A stretch of DNA of 64,000 bases, from positions 5,263-69,262 of the forward strand of contig CAYSMK010000027.1 of assembly GCA_964432205.1 (NCBI GenBank). The letters are read 5' to 3'. Shown here piece after piece: positions 50,554 to 59,708 of the stretch (its first letter is position 1; each line of letters opens with the position of its first letter). This stretch comes from Geomobilibacter sp964432205 (GTDB lineage Bacteria > Desulfobacterota > Desulfuromonadia > Geobacterales > DSM-12255). The notes under the pieces were generated by a model. It was not told the origin of the DNA, searched no databases, and worked only from the letters and a program-made list of their open reading frames with translations. The position numbers and the translations under genes are program-made.

Positions 50554-53172
50554 ATGAAAGTTATTATCCTGAATGCCGGTAAGGGGGGGCGACTTGGGGC
50601 GCTGACCGAAGAGCGGCCCAAATGCCTGGTCGACGTCGGCGGACGGCCGATCCTCGATTATCAGCTCGATGCGCTCCGTCTGGCCGGAGTGACTGAGCTC
50701 GTGATGGTGGTGGGTTACCGTGAGGAGGCAGTGCGTGCCCACCTTGCCAGGTATCCCGAGTTCAGTGTCACCTTCATAGGTAATCCCGACTACGCCAATA
50801 CCAATACGGCCTATTCTCTCTGGCTTGCCCGGCACGAGATGACAAGTGATTTCCTCTACTTCAACGGCGATGTGCTGTTTCACCCCCAACTGGTTGAACG
50901 ACTTGTCACCGCCCCGGCCGAAAACGCTCTGGCCGTGGAGCACAAGCGTTGTGGTGACGAAGAGGTCAAGGTCATTCTTGACGGGAGCCGTATTACGGCG
51001 ATCGGTAAGGAAGTTGATCAAAATAGTTCATTCGGTGAGTTCATTGGCATTGCCAGATTTTCCGGTCGCGTCGGACCGCTGTTCCGTAAAACGCTCGAGG
51101 AAGTCATCGAGCGCCGGAAGCTGTTGAAGAATTACTTCGAAACGGCCGTTGACTTGATGCTCGATCAGGCTCCGTTTACCTCGGTGGACATCACGGATCT
51201 ACCGTGTATCGAGATCGATTTCCCAGAGGATCTGGAGAGGGCGCGAACGGTTGTATTGCCAAGGTTTACTGAGGCTCCCTCAGAAAAAAAAAAGATTCTT
51301 TTCTATATCCAGCGTGACTTGCAACTCCCTTTTCTCGAGCCGATCCACGATCACCTGAAAAGGCGTTATCCTGCTTTGGAACTGGCTTTTGCGGCCCCCT
51401 CCTTCATCCTGCCCCGGGACGGCAACCCGGGCTGGGGGCTGCAGAGTGAGGAGGTGGCGAGGCTTTCCCGCAAAAGCCACTTCGTCAGGACTGTTGAGGA
51501 ATTTGCCCCGGATGTGACCGTTTTCGCCGATGCCTGCACCAATGTCATGAACTGCGGCAAGCGGGTCTTTGTCGGTCACGGCATAATCAGCAAGGGTGGA
51601 TTCTATACGGACAATCCCTTGGTCAGAAGGGAGAATCTGGCCGATCTGATCTGCGTGCCAGGAGAGTGGCACAAAGATATCCTGAGTCGTAATGTCTTCT
51701 CCCCGATTGCCGTGACTGGATTTATTAAGTCCGACCGCCTGTTTGGGCCATCAGCCTGTACGCGAGAAGCATTTTGTCACAACCATGCCATCCCTCCCGA
51801 GAAACGGATCGTTCTTTACGCCCCCACTTTCAATGCAGAGCTGAGTGCTATTCCCACTCTGGGGGAGCGGGTTGTCGAACTGTGCGATCCCGACACCTAT
51901 ATGGTTATCAAGCTCCATACCATGACCGACATCCGCTGGGTGGAACTGCACCGCCGTCTCGTAGGCCGCCATCCACATGTGCGTTTTCTGGAAGGGATTG
52001 ATGTCACCCCAGCCATGGCAGCGGCTGACATCCTTGTCAGTGATGTGTCATCCGTAGTGGTTGAGTTCATGGCCCTTGACCGTCCGGTTATTGCTGTCAA
52101 TAATCCCCGGCAGCATGAGTATGATGGGTATATTCCGACGGACGTTGAGTACCGGGTTCGGGATGCCTGCTTACAGGTTGGCACCGTTGAGGAGTTGACA
52201 GCCGCTGTGCAACGCTCATTTGCCTTTCCCAACGAGCTTTCAGAGAAGCGTCGACAGTATGCCGAAGCTCTCTGTTATGGTCGGGACGGTCATTCCGCCC
52301 AGCGAGCTGCTGAGGCGGTCATACAGCTTGTGCAGGGGTCGTGGAGAGAGTTCAAGCCGAGTACACGGTTCAGTATTGTCCTCCTTCCCGAAACGGCAAC
52401 CGCACCCGGCGCTGCACGTGTGGCCATGGCGGAGGCGAGAAAAAGAAATGCGGGTATTGACCTTGAGTTCATTGTAATCAGCGATGAGCCGGCACGATGG
52501 GGTGATGGCATTAAGTGGCTGGCGTTCGAAAATGCCACAATGGATCGTCTGCTTACAGCAGCGACCGGCGACTATTTAGTATTCCTTTCGCCGCTAACCA
52601 TACTGCCCGAACGGTGGTTGGAGTTCCTTTTTAACTATTTTCGGTGGCATGCTGACACCGGCATGGTGAGAACCCTCTCGGTAAAGGATGAGTACAAAGA
52701 GCTCTTTCGACAGATCTTCCCCGGTATTGGGACTGCGGCTGAACAGGACGTGGCAGCCCTGCTCCTGTCAACATTGATGGGGCGGGATGTTCCCATGACT
52801 ACGGTCGTTCCCGATTGTCTCATGGTCAGCCGGGCTGCCTGGGAACAGTGTGCTCCTTTGCCGGGGTGCCCAGTGACTGGTGACGGGATGAATGAACTTG
52901 CCCGACAACTTTCGGTTGCAGGTTTTTCTCAGAGAATGGCGCTTGACCTGTTCAGTTATCCGAGGCATGCGGTTGAACCTTGTCCTGCAACCTTGGAGCG
53001 ACTGACTGATGCCTATGAGAGGGATCCGGATAATAGAGAGGCCGTTGTTGGATTGCTTAGCTACCTGTCAGCGCATGGCTTTGTGGTAGAGGCGCGGGCA
53101 CTCTGTGTCCGACACCAGGCACGTTATGGCGACGATTGTGACTTTAAGAGGCTTGCAACATCCGTGGTGTGA
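50554..53172 (+). CDS. Nucleotidyltransferase/CDP-glycerol glycerophosphotransferase-like fusion
   Basis: An 872-residue protein. Residues 1-235 are a LicC/RfbA-type nucleotidyltransferase (ILNAGKGGRLGALTEERPKC; YFNGDVLFHPQLV). Residues about 244-590 match the TagB/TagF glycerophosphotransferase family: VFVGHGIISKGGFYTDN (near 338), PEKRIVLYAPTF, MVIKLHT and SDVSSVVVEFMALDRPVIA. Residues about 604-780 look like a degenerate GT-A domain without clear metal ligands, and the end is TPR-like. With the upstream GpsA-like gene it could make CDP-glycerol and transfer glycerol phosphate. The first domain is not of the TagD family, so CDP-glycerol is an inference; choline phosphate or a similar group is possible. 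Confidence 0.75.
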   Translation: MKVIILNAGKGGRLGALTEERPKCLVDVGGRPILDYQLDALRLAGVTELVMVVGYREEAVRAHLARYPEFSVTFIGNPDYANTNTAYSLWLARHEMTSDFLYFNGDVLFHPQLVERLVTAPAENALAVEHKRCGDEEVKVILDGSRITAIGKEVDQNSSFGEFIGIARFSGRVGPLFRKTLEEVIERRKLLKNYFETAVDLMLDQAPFTSVDITDLPCIEIDFPEDLERARTVVLPRFTEAPSEKKKILFYIQRDLQLPFLEPIHDHLKRRYPALELAFAAPSFILPRDGNPGWGLQSEEVARLSRKSHFVRTVEEFAPDVTVFADACTNVMNCGKRVFVGHGIISKGGFYTDNPLVRRENLADLICVPGEWHKDILSRNVFSPIAVTGFIKSDRLFGPSACTREAFCHNHAIPPEKRIVLYAPTFNAELSAIPTLGERVVELCDPDTYMVIKLHTMTDIRWVELHRRLVGRHPHVRFLEGIDVTPAMAAADILVSDVSSVVVEFMALDRPVIAVNNPRQHEYDGYIPTDVEYRVRDACLQVGTVEELTAAVQRSFAFPNELSEKRRQYAEALCYGRDGHSAQRAAEAVIQLVQGSWREFKPSTRFSIVLLPETATAPGAARVAMAEARKRNAGIDLEFIVISDEPARWGDGIKWLAFENATMDRLLTAATGDYLVFLSPLTILPERWLEFLFNYFRWHADTGMVRTLSVKDEYKELFRQIFPGIGTAAEQDVAALLLSTLMGRDVPMTTVVPDCLMVSRAAWEQCAPLPGCPVTGDGMNELARQLSVAGFSQRMALDLFSYPRHAVEPCPATLERLTDAYERDPDNREAVVGLLSYLSAHGFVVEARALCVRHQARYGDDCDFKRLATSVV

Positions 53173-53304
53173 CCGTGCAATCCCGAATTGTTTTCAGATG
53201 AACGACAAGCGTTCATGGCAGATTGATTTGTATTGCTTCACAACGTGCCTTCAGTGTAAATTTTCGGACGAACTGGTTTAATCATTTATCAATAGGAGTG
53301 CTCA

Positions 53305-54405
53305 ATGAATAATTCCGTGGTCCCTGCCAATATGTACGAAGCGCAAAATGCCTATAGACGTTTACAATCCTGTCTCAGTACGGATGATCTCAAGGTTGCA
53401 CTAATGGAGATCAAGACGTTTCTGAAAATCTATCCCGATCTGGCGCTGGCTTGCAATGACCTCGGGGTTCTCTATTATCGGACAGGGGAGAAACTTTTGG
53501 CCTTGGCCTGCTACGAGAAGGCGAACCGGCTGCAGCCCGGAACGGCGATTATCATCAAAAACCTCGCCGAATTCTATTTCGTGGAGCTGGGGTGGACAGA
53601 CGACGCCATCATGCTGCTCACACGGTTGCTGCAACATTGTCCCGAGGACGGTGAGGTGCTTACCGCGCTTGGTATGATAAGCGAGCGGATTGGCAGAGTG
53701 GACGAGGCGTGCTCGTTCTACCGGCGCGCTTTAGATGTCGATCCTGATAATGGGGAAGTACGTAAGACATTGGCCCGTCTGGAAGGAGCTCAGCCCGTAG
53801 CAGAGTGTCGAAAACCGGTGCATATTGAGCCGATAAAGCCGGTAGAAGCCCCAGAGGCGACTAATAAGGAATCCAAGTTAGGGGATATCCTTGCCAGACT
53901 CCGAGCCTCCATCGCTACTCCGCTGTCTGACGCTTCGGAAACCAGGCCGGCGGCGCAAAACGCAGAGGCGCTCTATGCCGAGGCTCAGCAACATGCAACT
54001 GCAGGGGCTGACGACAGAGCCATCAATTCCTTAGAAAAATTGATTAATATCTATCCTGACCATGCCATGGCCTGGAACGACCTCGGAGTTCTTTATACCC
54101 GCCAGGGCGATCTGCACAAGGCAGTAGTCCATCACGAGACAGCGGTCGCGAAGAATCCAGCCAGTTTGACCTTTCGCAAAAACCTGGCTGCCCTTTACTA
54201 TTCCTATCTGGGGCGTACTGACGAGGCGATAGGAATCTACACCAAACTTTTGACTGAACAGCCGGGTGATGTCGAAACTTTGACAGCCTTGGCCATAATA
54301 TCTGAGGCCAACAACCTGAAGGAGCAGGCCAGAACTTTTATCGGTAAGGTGTTGGAACTGGAGCCGTGGAACGAGGCCGCGAGAAATTTCCTTGCAGGAC
54401 TGTAA
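53305..54405 (+). CDS. TPR-repeat protein with internal duplication
   Basis: A 366-residue protein made of two similar TPR blocks (about residues 15-160 and 220-366) joined by a Pro/Glu-rich linker. Both contain CNDLGVLYYRTGEKLLALAC-like and LAALYYSYLGRTDEAI-like units, so one block is a copy of the other. No catalytic or membrane segment is seen. TPR proteins in flagellin-glycan loci may present protein substrates; here that is only a guess. AGGAG precedes the ATG. The 132-bp gap before it holds no clear promoter. It overlaps the next gene. Confidence 0.8.
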   Translation: MNNSVVPANMYEAQNAYRRLQSCLSTDDLKVALMEIKTFLKIYPDLALACNDLGVLYYRTGEKLLALACYEKANRLQPGTAIIIKNLAEFYFVELGWTDDAIMLLTRLLQHCPEDGEVLTALGMISERIGRVDEACSFYRRALDVDPDNGEVRKTLARLEGAQPVAECRKPVHIEPIKPVEAPEATNKESKLGDILARLRASIATPLSDASETRPAAQNAEALYAEAQQHATAGADDRAINSLEKLINIYPDHAMAWNDLGVLYTRQGDLHKAVVHHETAVAKNPASLTFRKNLAALYYSYLGRTDEAIGIYTKLLTEQPGDVETLTALAIISEANNLKEQARTFIGKVLELEPWNEAARNFLAGL

Positions 54406-57400
54406 TAAGCTATTGCTCTCCATCATCATTCCTGTTCACAACCAGTCGGTGTATACCCTGGCATGTCTGGCATCGCTAGCCGCCTTCCCGCCCCATGTGC
54501 CGTATGAGATTGTGGTGGTTGACGACGGATCAACCGATGATACTGATAGGCTGTTGAAGGATGCCACCGGCACAACCAATCTGATACGCTCTGTCCGCAA
54601 CGATACGGCCATCGGTTTTGCCGGTGCCTGTAATTACGGGGCTGCTGAAGCACAAGGTTACTTTCTTCTTTTTCTCAACAATGATACGGAGGTTATTCCC
54701 GGGTGGTGTCCGCCGCTTCTGGAAACCCTTTTGGACTCGCCGGATGTAGGGATTGTCGGCCCCAAACTGATCTTTCCTGACCGGACCATACAGCATTGCG
54801 GAAAGGTCTGGTCAGATCCTGCTGAGCCTAACTCGCAGCCCCACCACCTCTATTATCGTTTTCCAGCAGACCATCCGGCAGTGAACAAGAGCCGCGACTA
54901 TCAGCTATTGACAGGTGCCTGCATTCTGGTACGAGCCGAAGAATTCAAATCCTTGGGCGGGTTTGATGAAGGGTACGAGAACGGCTGGGAGGATGATGAT
55001 CTCTGCTACAAGTACCGCCATATCGGCAAGCGAATATTTTACTGTGCTCAGAGCACAATCATCCATCACCAGAACAAGACTCTCAATGAACGGATGTTCG
55101 AACTGGGGCAGCAGTTACCTTCTGCCGATAAACTCAGTGAACTGGATAACAAGCTTGCAGGGAAGACCGCTGGGGCGCAGGACATCTTCCTTGCCAGGCA
55201 TGTTCAAGCTATTTATGAAGAAATGGAGGCAGAATTGCTCCGTTTCCGCAGTAAGTTTGACCGCAACCGCAATCGCCTCTTGGGGAAATGGGGAGCCATG
55301 ATCAAGCGAGATGACTATTTCTACTGCACGGCGGACGGCGTACCGCTTTCCGAGGTACTTCATGGTGAGATTCCGGAGCAGTCCTCCGGGGACACGGAAG
55401 GCGACGGCCCTTATTCTGTTTCCGGCAAGGAGTTGCAGCCCCTTGTTTCGATAGTCATTTTGACCTTGAACCGGCTGGATGTGACCAAGGAGTGTGTCGC
55501 CAGTATCCAGCGACACACCTCCGAACTCCACGAAATCATTTTCGTGGATAACGGCTCGACAGATGGTTCGGTCGGTTGGCTTCGGGATATGGTGCAACGC
55601 AACTCTGCGTATAGGTTAATTGAGAATGGCACTAATCTCGGCTTCTCGCGTGGCTGCAACCAAGGCATTCGGGCTGCCAGAGGACAGTATATTCTGCTTC
55701 TGAACAACGATACTGTCGTGACGCCGGCATGGCTTACGGGTCTTCTGGCATGTTTTAACGGCGATGACATCGGGATTGTCGGTCCTATGACCAATAATAT
55801 CAGCGGGATTCAACAATGGCCATGGGCCGATTACAGGGACCTGAAGGCGCTTGACAGGTTTGCAACAGCGTTTCGAGACCGGTATCGTTACCGGAGGATA
55901 CCCGCCCGTCGCATCGTTGGTTTCTGTATGCTTTTTCGTCGGGGTCTGGTTGACCGGCTTGGACTTTTGGACGAGCAGTTCGGCTCGGGGAATTTCGAAG
56001 ATGATGACTTCTGTCTCAGGAGTGCCCTTGAAGGTTACACGAATCTGATAGCCGGAGACGTCTTTATTCACCATGTGGGGAGTGCGACTTTTCTGGGGAA
56101 TAGAATCGATTACCGTGACGCCATGCTGTCCAACCAGGGACTCTTCAATCAAAAATGGAGCAGGCCGATTGCAGATGAGGCGTTTGCAAAAAAAATCATA
56201 CGTCTCAAAACGTTGGAAAAGGCTGAACTCCTTTACCAGCGTGGAGAAGCAAATACTGCCGTTGAGGCGTTACTGCAGGATGGTATTCGACAACTTCCCG
56301 ATGAAGTGAAATTTTATCACACACTTGCCAGGATATTCCTCGAAAACAAGATGTTTCAAGATGCCCTGGCAGTGCTTAGAGAGTGTCCGGAACAAGATGG
56401 CCGCACCGCGATACTGTCGGGCGCGGCATTGTTGGGACTCGGACGGATTGCCGATTCCTGTCAGGCGGTGGAAACGCTATTGGCCAAAGGCGGCGAGACG
56501 GCTGATACATTGATTCTTTCGGGAAATATTAAGCTGGAGAGTGAGGACCTTGATGCGGCCGGGCGGGCATTCGAGATGGCACTGGCGTCAGATCCCGGCT
56601 CGGCCGGTGCCTATGCAGGGCTCGCTACCCTCGCTGGTAATGCGGGGGACCGCGAACTCGCCTTTAGTCTTTTCGAGCGGGCCACCATGTTGAATCCTAC
56701 CGATCCGTCGATTGTGGGTCAATTCCATGCATTCGCCGCATCTCGGGACGATTTTGAGAGGGCAGTGAAAATCCTTTCGGAAGCACACTATTTCTATCCT
56801 GAAGATGCTTCTGTTGTCTATCTTCTGATCGATCTGCTGCTCAAGCTGGAGCGGTATCCAGCGGCCATGGCGCTAATAGAGGAGGTTCTCGTCAAGTTCA
56901 GATTTAGCGAAGGCTTACTGGATGCGGCTCGTACGGTTCGTTCCAACATAGGTCCGCTATGTGTCGATCCTGAACGTCAGCGCAGGGGGATTGCCGTATC
57001 GCTCTGCATGATTGTTAAGAATGAAGAGAAGAATCTTTCTCGTTGTCTGGCGAGCTTGAAGCCGATCGTTGATGAGATAATTATCGCCGACACCGGCTCG
57101 ACCGACCACTCTCGGGAAATCGCTGAAATATTTGGTGCAAAGGTCATTGAAATACCTTGGACCGGTGATTTTTCGGCAGCTCGTAATGCCTCCATTATAC
57201 CCGCTGGTGGTAACTGGATTCTAGTAATGGATGCCGATGAGGTGTTGTCAGTCTTAGATCACAGTCGATTCCAGGAGCTTGTTGCCGCGTCAGTTGGCAA
57301 ACGGCAGGCTTATACCATTGGAACTCGTAATTATACCAACAAAGTTGATCTGGAAAATTGGCAGCCAAACCGGGGTGAATATCCCCAAGAAGAGACGGGA

Positions 57401-58180
57401 CGGGGGTGGATGCCAAGCGACAAGGTCCGCCTTTTTCCCAACCTAGCTGCTATTCGGTTTGAAAACCCAATCCATGAGATGGTTGAGCCAGCTCTGACGC
57501 GCTTGGGTATTGCCGATTCCAAAATCGATGTTGTCGTTCATCATTACGGTTATCTGGATGAAGACCGCCAGCACCAGAAAAAGGTGCAATATTACGAGCT
57601 TGGCAAGCGTAAATTGGCCGAGAGTGGTGGTGCCCCAGGTGCAATTGTTGAGCTGGCGATCCAAGCTGCCGGGATCGGTCGGTACGATGAAGCGATAGCA
57701 CTCTGGCACCGTGCACTGGCCTATGATCCTGATTCTTATCTCGCGTATTTTAATCTGGGATATGCCTATCTGCAGAAGGGAATGTTCCGGGAAGGGAGTG
57801 ACGCAAGTCGTCGGGCCATGGAACTAAGGGATAATTATCGCGAAGCGTTGATAAATCATCTCATCTGTGAACTTTGCCTGGGGCATGACAGCTATGCTAT
57901 CGGCGCTGTAGAGTCCGCCATAGTGATGAATCCTGAGTACCCGACGCTGCAGTTGCTGCGCGGAGTGCTTTATGCGGTTCGGGGAGAACGCGAGTCCGCC
58001 TTTCGCGACTTTAGGGAGCTCACCGATGCCAACGTGGAATTTTCCCCATTCATTCACGAGGTATCAGTAAAGCTTCTTCAGGCGCGACGCACTGATTTCG
58101 CTGACAAGCTAGTTACAATTGCATCAGCAGTAGGGTGTTGTAAGTCGGAAACGGTCGAATTGATTGCATCAGTTGAATAA
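54392..58180 (+). CDS. Three-GT2-domain glycosyltransferase with TPR blocks
   Basis: A 1262-residue protein. GT2 domain 1 spans about residues 8-260 (LLSIIIPVHNQSVYT, VVVDDGSTDDT, LFLNNDTEVIPGW, ENGWEDDDLCYK). GT2 domain 2 spans about 348-600 (PLVSIVILTLNRLDVTKEC, LNNDTVVTPAW, GNFEDDDFCLR). A TPR block follows (about 605-850), then GT2 domain 3 (about 865-1065: VSLCMIVKNEEKNLSRCLAS, ADTGSTDHS, LVMDADEVL), and a second TPR block. Each GT2 keeps its DxD-like motif, so three activities are possible. The start is TTG 54392, overlapping the TPR gene; TTG 54413 is an alternative. Confidence 0.82.
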   Translation: MQDCNKLLLSIIIPVHNQSVYTLACLASLAAFPPHVPYEIVVVDDGSTDDTDRLLKDATGTTNLIRSVRNDTAIGFAGACNYGAAEAQGYFLLFLNNDTEVIPGWCPPLLETLLDSPDVGIVGPKLIFPDRTIQHCGKVWSDPAEPNSQPHHLYYRFPADHPAVNKSRDYQLLTGACILVRAEEFKSLGGFDEGYENGWEDDDLCYKYRHIGKRIFYCAQSTIIHHQNKTLNERMFELGQQLPSADKLSELDNKLAGKTAGAQDIFLARHVQAIYEEMEAELLRFRSKFDRNRNRLLGKWGAMIKRDDYFYCTADGVPLSEVLHGEIPEQSSGDTEGDGPYSVSGKELQPLVSIVILTLNRLDVTKECVASIQRHTSELHEIIFVDNGSTDGSVGWLRDMVQRNSAYRLIENGTNLGFSRGCNQGIRAARGQYILLLNNDTVVTPAWLTGLLACFNGDDIGIVGPMTNNISGIQQWPWADYRDLKALDRFATAFRDRYRYRRIPARRIVGFCMLFRRGLVDRLGLLDEQFGSGNFEDDDFCLRSALEGYTNLIAGDVFIHHVGSATFLGNRIDYRDAMLSNQGLFNQKWSRPIADEAFAKKIIRLKTLEKAELLYQRGEANTAVEALLQDGIRQLPDEVKFYHTLARIFLENKMFQDALAVLRECPEQDGRTAILSGAALLGLGRIADSCQAVETLLAKGGETADTLILSGNIKLESEDLDAAGRAFEMALASDPGSAGAYAGLATLAGNAGDRELAFSLFERATMLNPTDPSIVGQFHAFAASRDDFERAVKILSEAHYFYPEDASVVYLLIDLLLKLERYPAAMALIEEVLVKFRFSEGLLDAARTVRSNIGPLCVDPERQRRGIAVSLCMIVKNEEKNLSRCLASLKPIVDEIIIADTGSTDHSREIAEIFGAKVIEIPWTGDFSAARNASIIPAGGNWILVMDADEVLSVLDHSRFQELVAASVGKRQAYTIGTRNYTNKVDLENWQPNRGEYPQEETGRGWMPSDKVRLFPNLAAIRFENPIHEMVEPALTRLGIADSKIDVVVHHYGYLDEDRQHQKKVQYYELGKRKLAESGGAPGAIVELAIQAAGIGRYDEAIALWHRALAYDPDSYLAYFNLGYAYLQKGMFREGSDASRRAMELRDNYREALINHLICELCLGHDSYAIGAVESAIVMNPEYPTLQLLRGVLYAVRGERESAFRDFRELTDANVEFSPFIHEVSVKLLQARRTDFADKLVTIASAVGCCKSETVELIASVE

Positions 58181-58210
58181 TGCCCCCCCTTGACATGCAA
58201 GGGGGGGCAT
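58179..58210. terminator. Hairpin terminator between convergent operons
   Basis: AATGCCCCCCTTG and CAAGGGGGGGCATT form a 13-bp stem with a 5-nt loop, directly at the stop codon of the GT2 gene and 20 nt after the flaF stop. No long T-run follows, but its position between convergent genes supports a terminator or barrier role. Confidence 0.65.
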
Positions 58211-58229
58211 TACAGGCGTTGGGCGGCGG

Positions 58230-58625
58230 TTATGGCTCGGATGCAGCGGCGTCAGGATTGGTTCTCAGGCCGGCTGCCAGGTTAAAGTTGATATTTATCA
58301 CAACGTCGAGTTTTTTCGGGTCATTTGGAAAGGCAAGCACTTCAAAGAGTCGTTTGTCGATGAAAAGGCTTAGGTTCAGGATGTCCTCTCGCAGGCTCTT
58401 GGGAAGAGCATTGTCTGGCATGGAGAGTTCGCTCTGGAAAAAACTCCAGACACGCTGATTATAGCGAACGGCTTCTTCCAACTGCTTATCACGTTCTGGC
58501 ACATTCCAGTTATCCTGACACTGTTTCAGCATGAGTCCTGCTTTGGTCAAGACAGATGCCTCCAATTCGCGCTGTGGCATGGCTTCTTTGCTCTGCTGTT
58601 CGTAAGTAGCATAGGGGTTAGGCAT
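58230..58625 (-). CDS. flaF: Flagellar biosynthesis regulator FlaF
   Basis: A 131-residue helical protein with FlaF-family pattern: YATYEQQSKEAMPQRELEAS at the start, LEEAVRYNQRVWSFFQSEL in the middle and LPKSLREDILNLSLFIDKRL near residues 75-94. In Caulobacter FlaF is needed for flagellin synthesis or secretion and opposes FlbT. It overlaps flbT by 8 nt and belongs to the flagellin-orfX-flbT-flaF minus-strand group. Confidence 0.85.
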   Translation of the reverse strand: MPNPYATYEQQSKEAMPQRELEASVLTKAGLMLKQCQDNWNVPERDKQLEEAVRYNQRVWSFFQSELSMPDNALPKSLREDILNLSLFIDKRLFEVLAFPNDPKKLDVVININFNLAAGLRTNPDAAASEP

Positions 58626-59004
58626 TGGCGATCAACTCCTTCTCGTATTCGATCAATTGTCGGGCTGTTTTAAGCGCTTGGTAAAACTGGCTCACGGCAA
58701 TGAGTTCGCTTAGTTGGGCAAGGTAACTACGGGTACTTGGGGCGGCTTCGGCCATTTCCTGGCTCAGGCCAAGATATGTGTTGATGTAACTCTCGCGATT
58801 TTCTCCGTCTATATACATCAGCTGCACGACAAAGTAAATGCGTCGCGCAGGTGTGTCAGCATTCGCTTCAGTGATGATGTCTTTTTGACGCAGGATGGGG
58901 ACGCTGTTCTCGACGAGAAATTCGGCGTGCTTGTTACCGTTACGGATAACAGCACCGCCGATGATTATTTTTTCATGGGGTCTGAGGGTTAGTTTGAGTG
59001 ACAT
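58618..59004 (-). CDS. flbT: Flagellin mRNA repressor FlbT
   Basis: A 128-residue protein with the FlbT-family start SLKLTLRPHEKIIIGGAVIR (residues 2-21), NSVPILRQKDIITEANADTP, and the helical tail LIEYEKELI. In Caulobacter FlbT binds the 5' leader of flagellin mRNA and promotes its decay when the hook is not finished. A leader hairpin is present upstream of the flagellin gene here (60638-60653) and may be its target. It lies 10 nt after the unknown 202-residue gene. Confidence 0.87.
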   Translation of the reverse strand: MSLKLTLRPHEKIIIGGAVIRNGNKHAEFLVENSVPILRQKDIITEANADTPARRIYFVVQLMYIDGENRESYINTYLGLSQEMAEAAPSTRSYLAQLSELIAVSQFYQALKTARQLIEYEKELIANA

Positions 59005-59014
59005 TGGTTAGTGT

Positions 59015-59623
59015 TTAAGCAAAAGATGTACCGAGCTCTTGCCTGATCTCGGAAATTCGTTCGCCAGTTACAGCCAACGAACCTAATGCGCTTTGAACAG
59101 TTGTGTCTGATGCAGTCGCAGGCAGTGTTGGGGTAGGGATGGTTCCGTCCTGGTTGGTAAAAATGTCCTGCCAGATATGAGCAACCTTTTCGTAGATCTG
59201 TGGTGGCGGTGCCGGAACGGTCATCTGCTCAATCTGTTTTTTTAACGCTTCATAGCTCATGAGGATGGCCTTCCGCTCCTGGCTCGCAAGATCGAACGGA
59301 GGGAAATTCTTCGTGATCTTGCTTAATTCTGCCTTCATCTTTTCGATAATGCTACTCGATAGCTCCAGATTTTGATCGGTCTCCCGAATCTTTTTTGCAG
59401 TGCTGTTCAGGATGTCGGTGATGCCTCCGATCCTTTCGAGTGTATCCAGTGTGCGGCGCGGAATGGTTATGTTGAGGGAAACCTGTTCGGTCGATTCGGC
59501 GGCAGGTTGACCTGGGCTGACAGCCGTATTTTCCGGATCCTTCACTTGCGGGTTGGACACCCTTTTCTGCTCGTTTTGAAGTATTTGAGGCTGGAATTGT
59601 TGCGGGATAGATTCAATCTTCAT
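59015..59623 (-). CDS. Unrecognised 202-residue protein of the flagellin cluster
   Basis: A soluble, mostly helical protein without signal peptide or membrane segment. The N-terminal 60 residues are Gln/Pro/Asn-rich and probably disordered. Residues about 65-145 (LDTLERIGGITDILNSTAKK, then SSSIIEKMKAELSKITKNFP) look like coiled-coil helices. I recognise no family. The ATG at 59623 with AAGGAGG upstream is preferred over an in-frame start at 59698, which lies inside a hairpin. It lies between flagellin and flbT, so a flagellar role (for example an export chaperone or flagellin regulator) is a reasonable guess. Confidence 0.7.
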   Translation of the reverse strand: MKIESIPQQFQPQILQNEQKRVSNPQVKDPENTAVSPGQPAAESTEQVSLNITIPRRTLDTLERIGGITDILNSTAKKIRETDQNLELSSSIIEKMKAELSKITKNFPPFDLASQERKAILMSYEALKKQIEQMTVPAPPPQIYEKVAHIWQDIFTNQDGTIPTPTLPATASDTTVQSALGSLAVTGERISEIRQELGTSFA

Positions 59624-59647
59624 GGTGCGCCTCCTTGCCGTCAATAT

Positions 59648-59686
59648 GAAAATGGGGGGGGGAGATAACTCCCTTCCCCCCATTTC
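59648..59686 (-). terminator. Hairpin after flagellin
   Basis: GAAATGGGGGG pairs with CCCCCCATTTC, and an inner GGGAG-ataa-CTCCC can also pair. It lies 23 nt after the flagellin stop and before the next ribosome binding site. Only a short T-run (ATTTTC) follows, so it may stabilise flagellin mRNA or attenuate the downstream genes. Confidence 0.6.
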
Positions 59687-59708
59687 AGTAGTGATCAACC
59701 GCTTGGGA

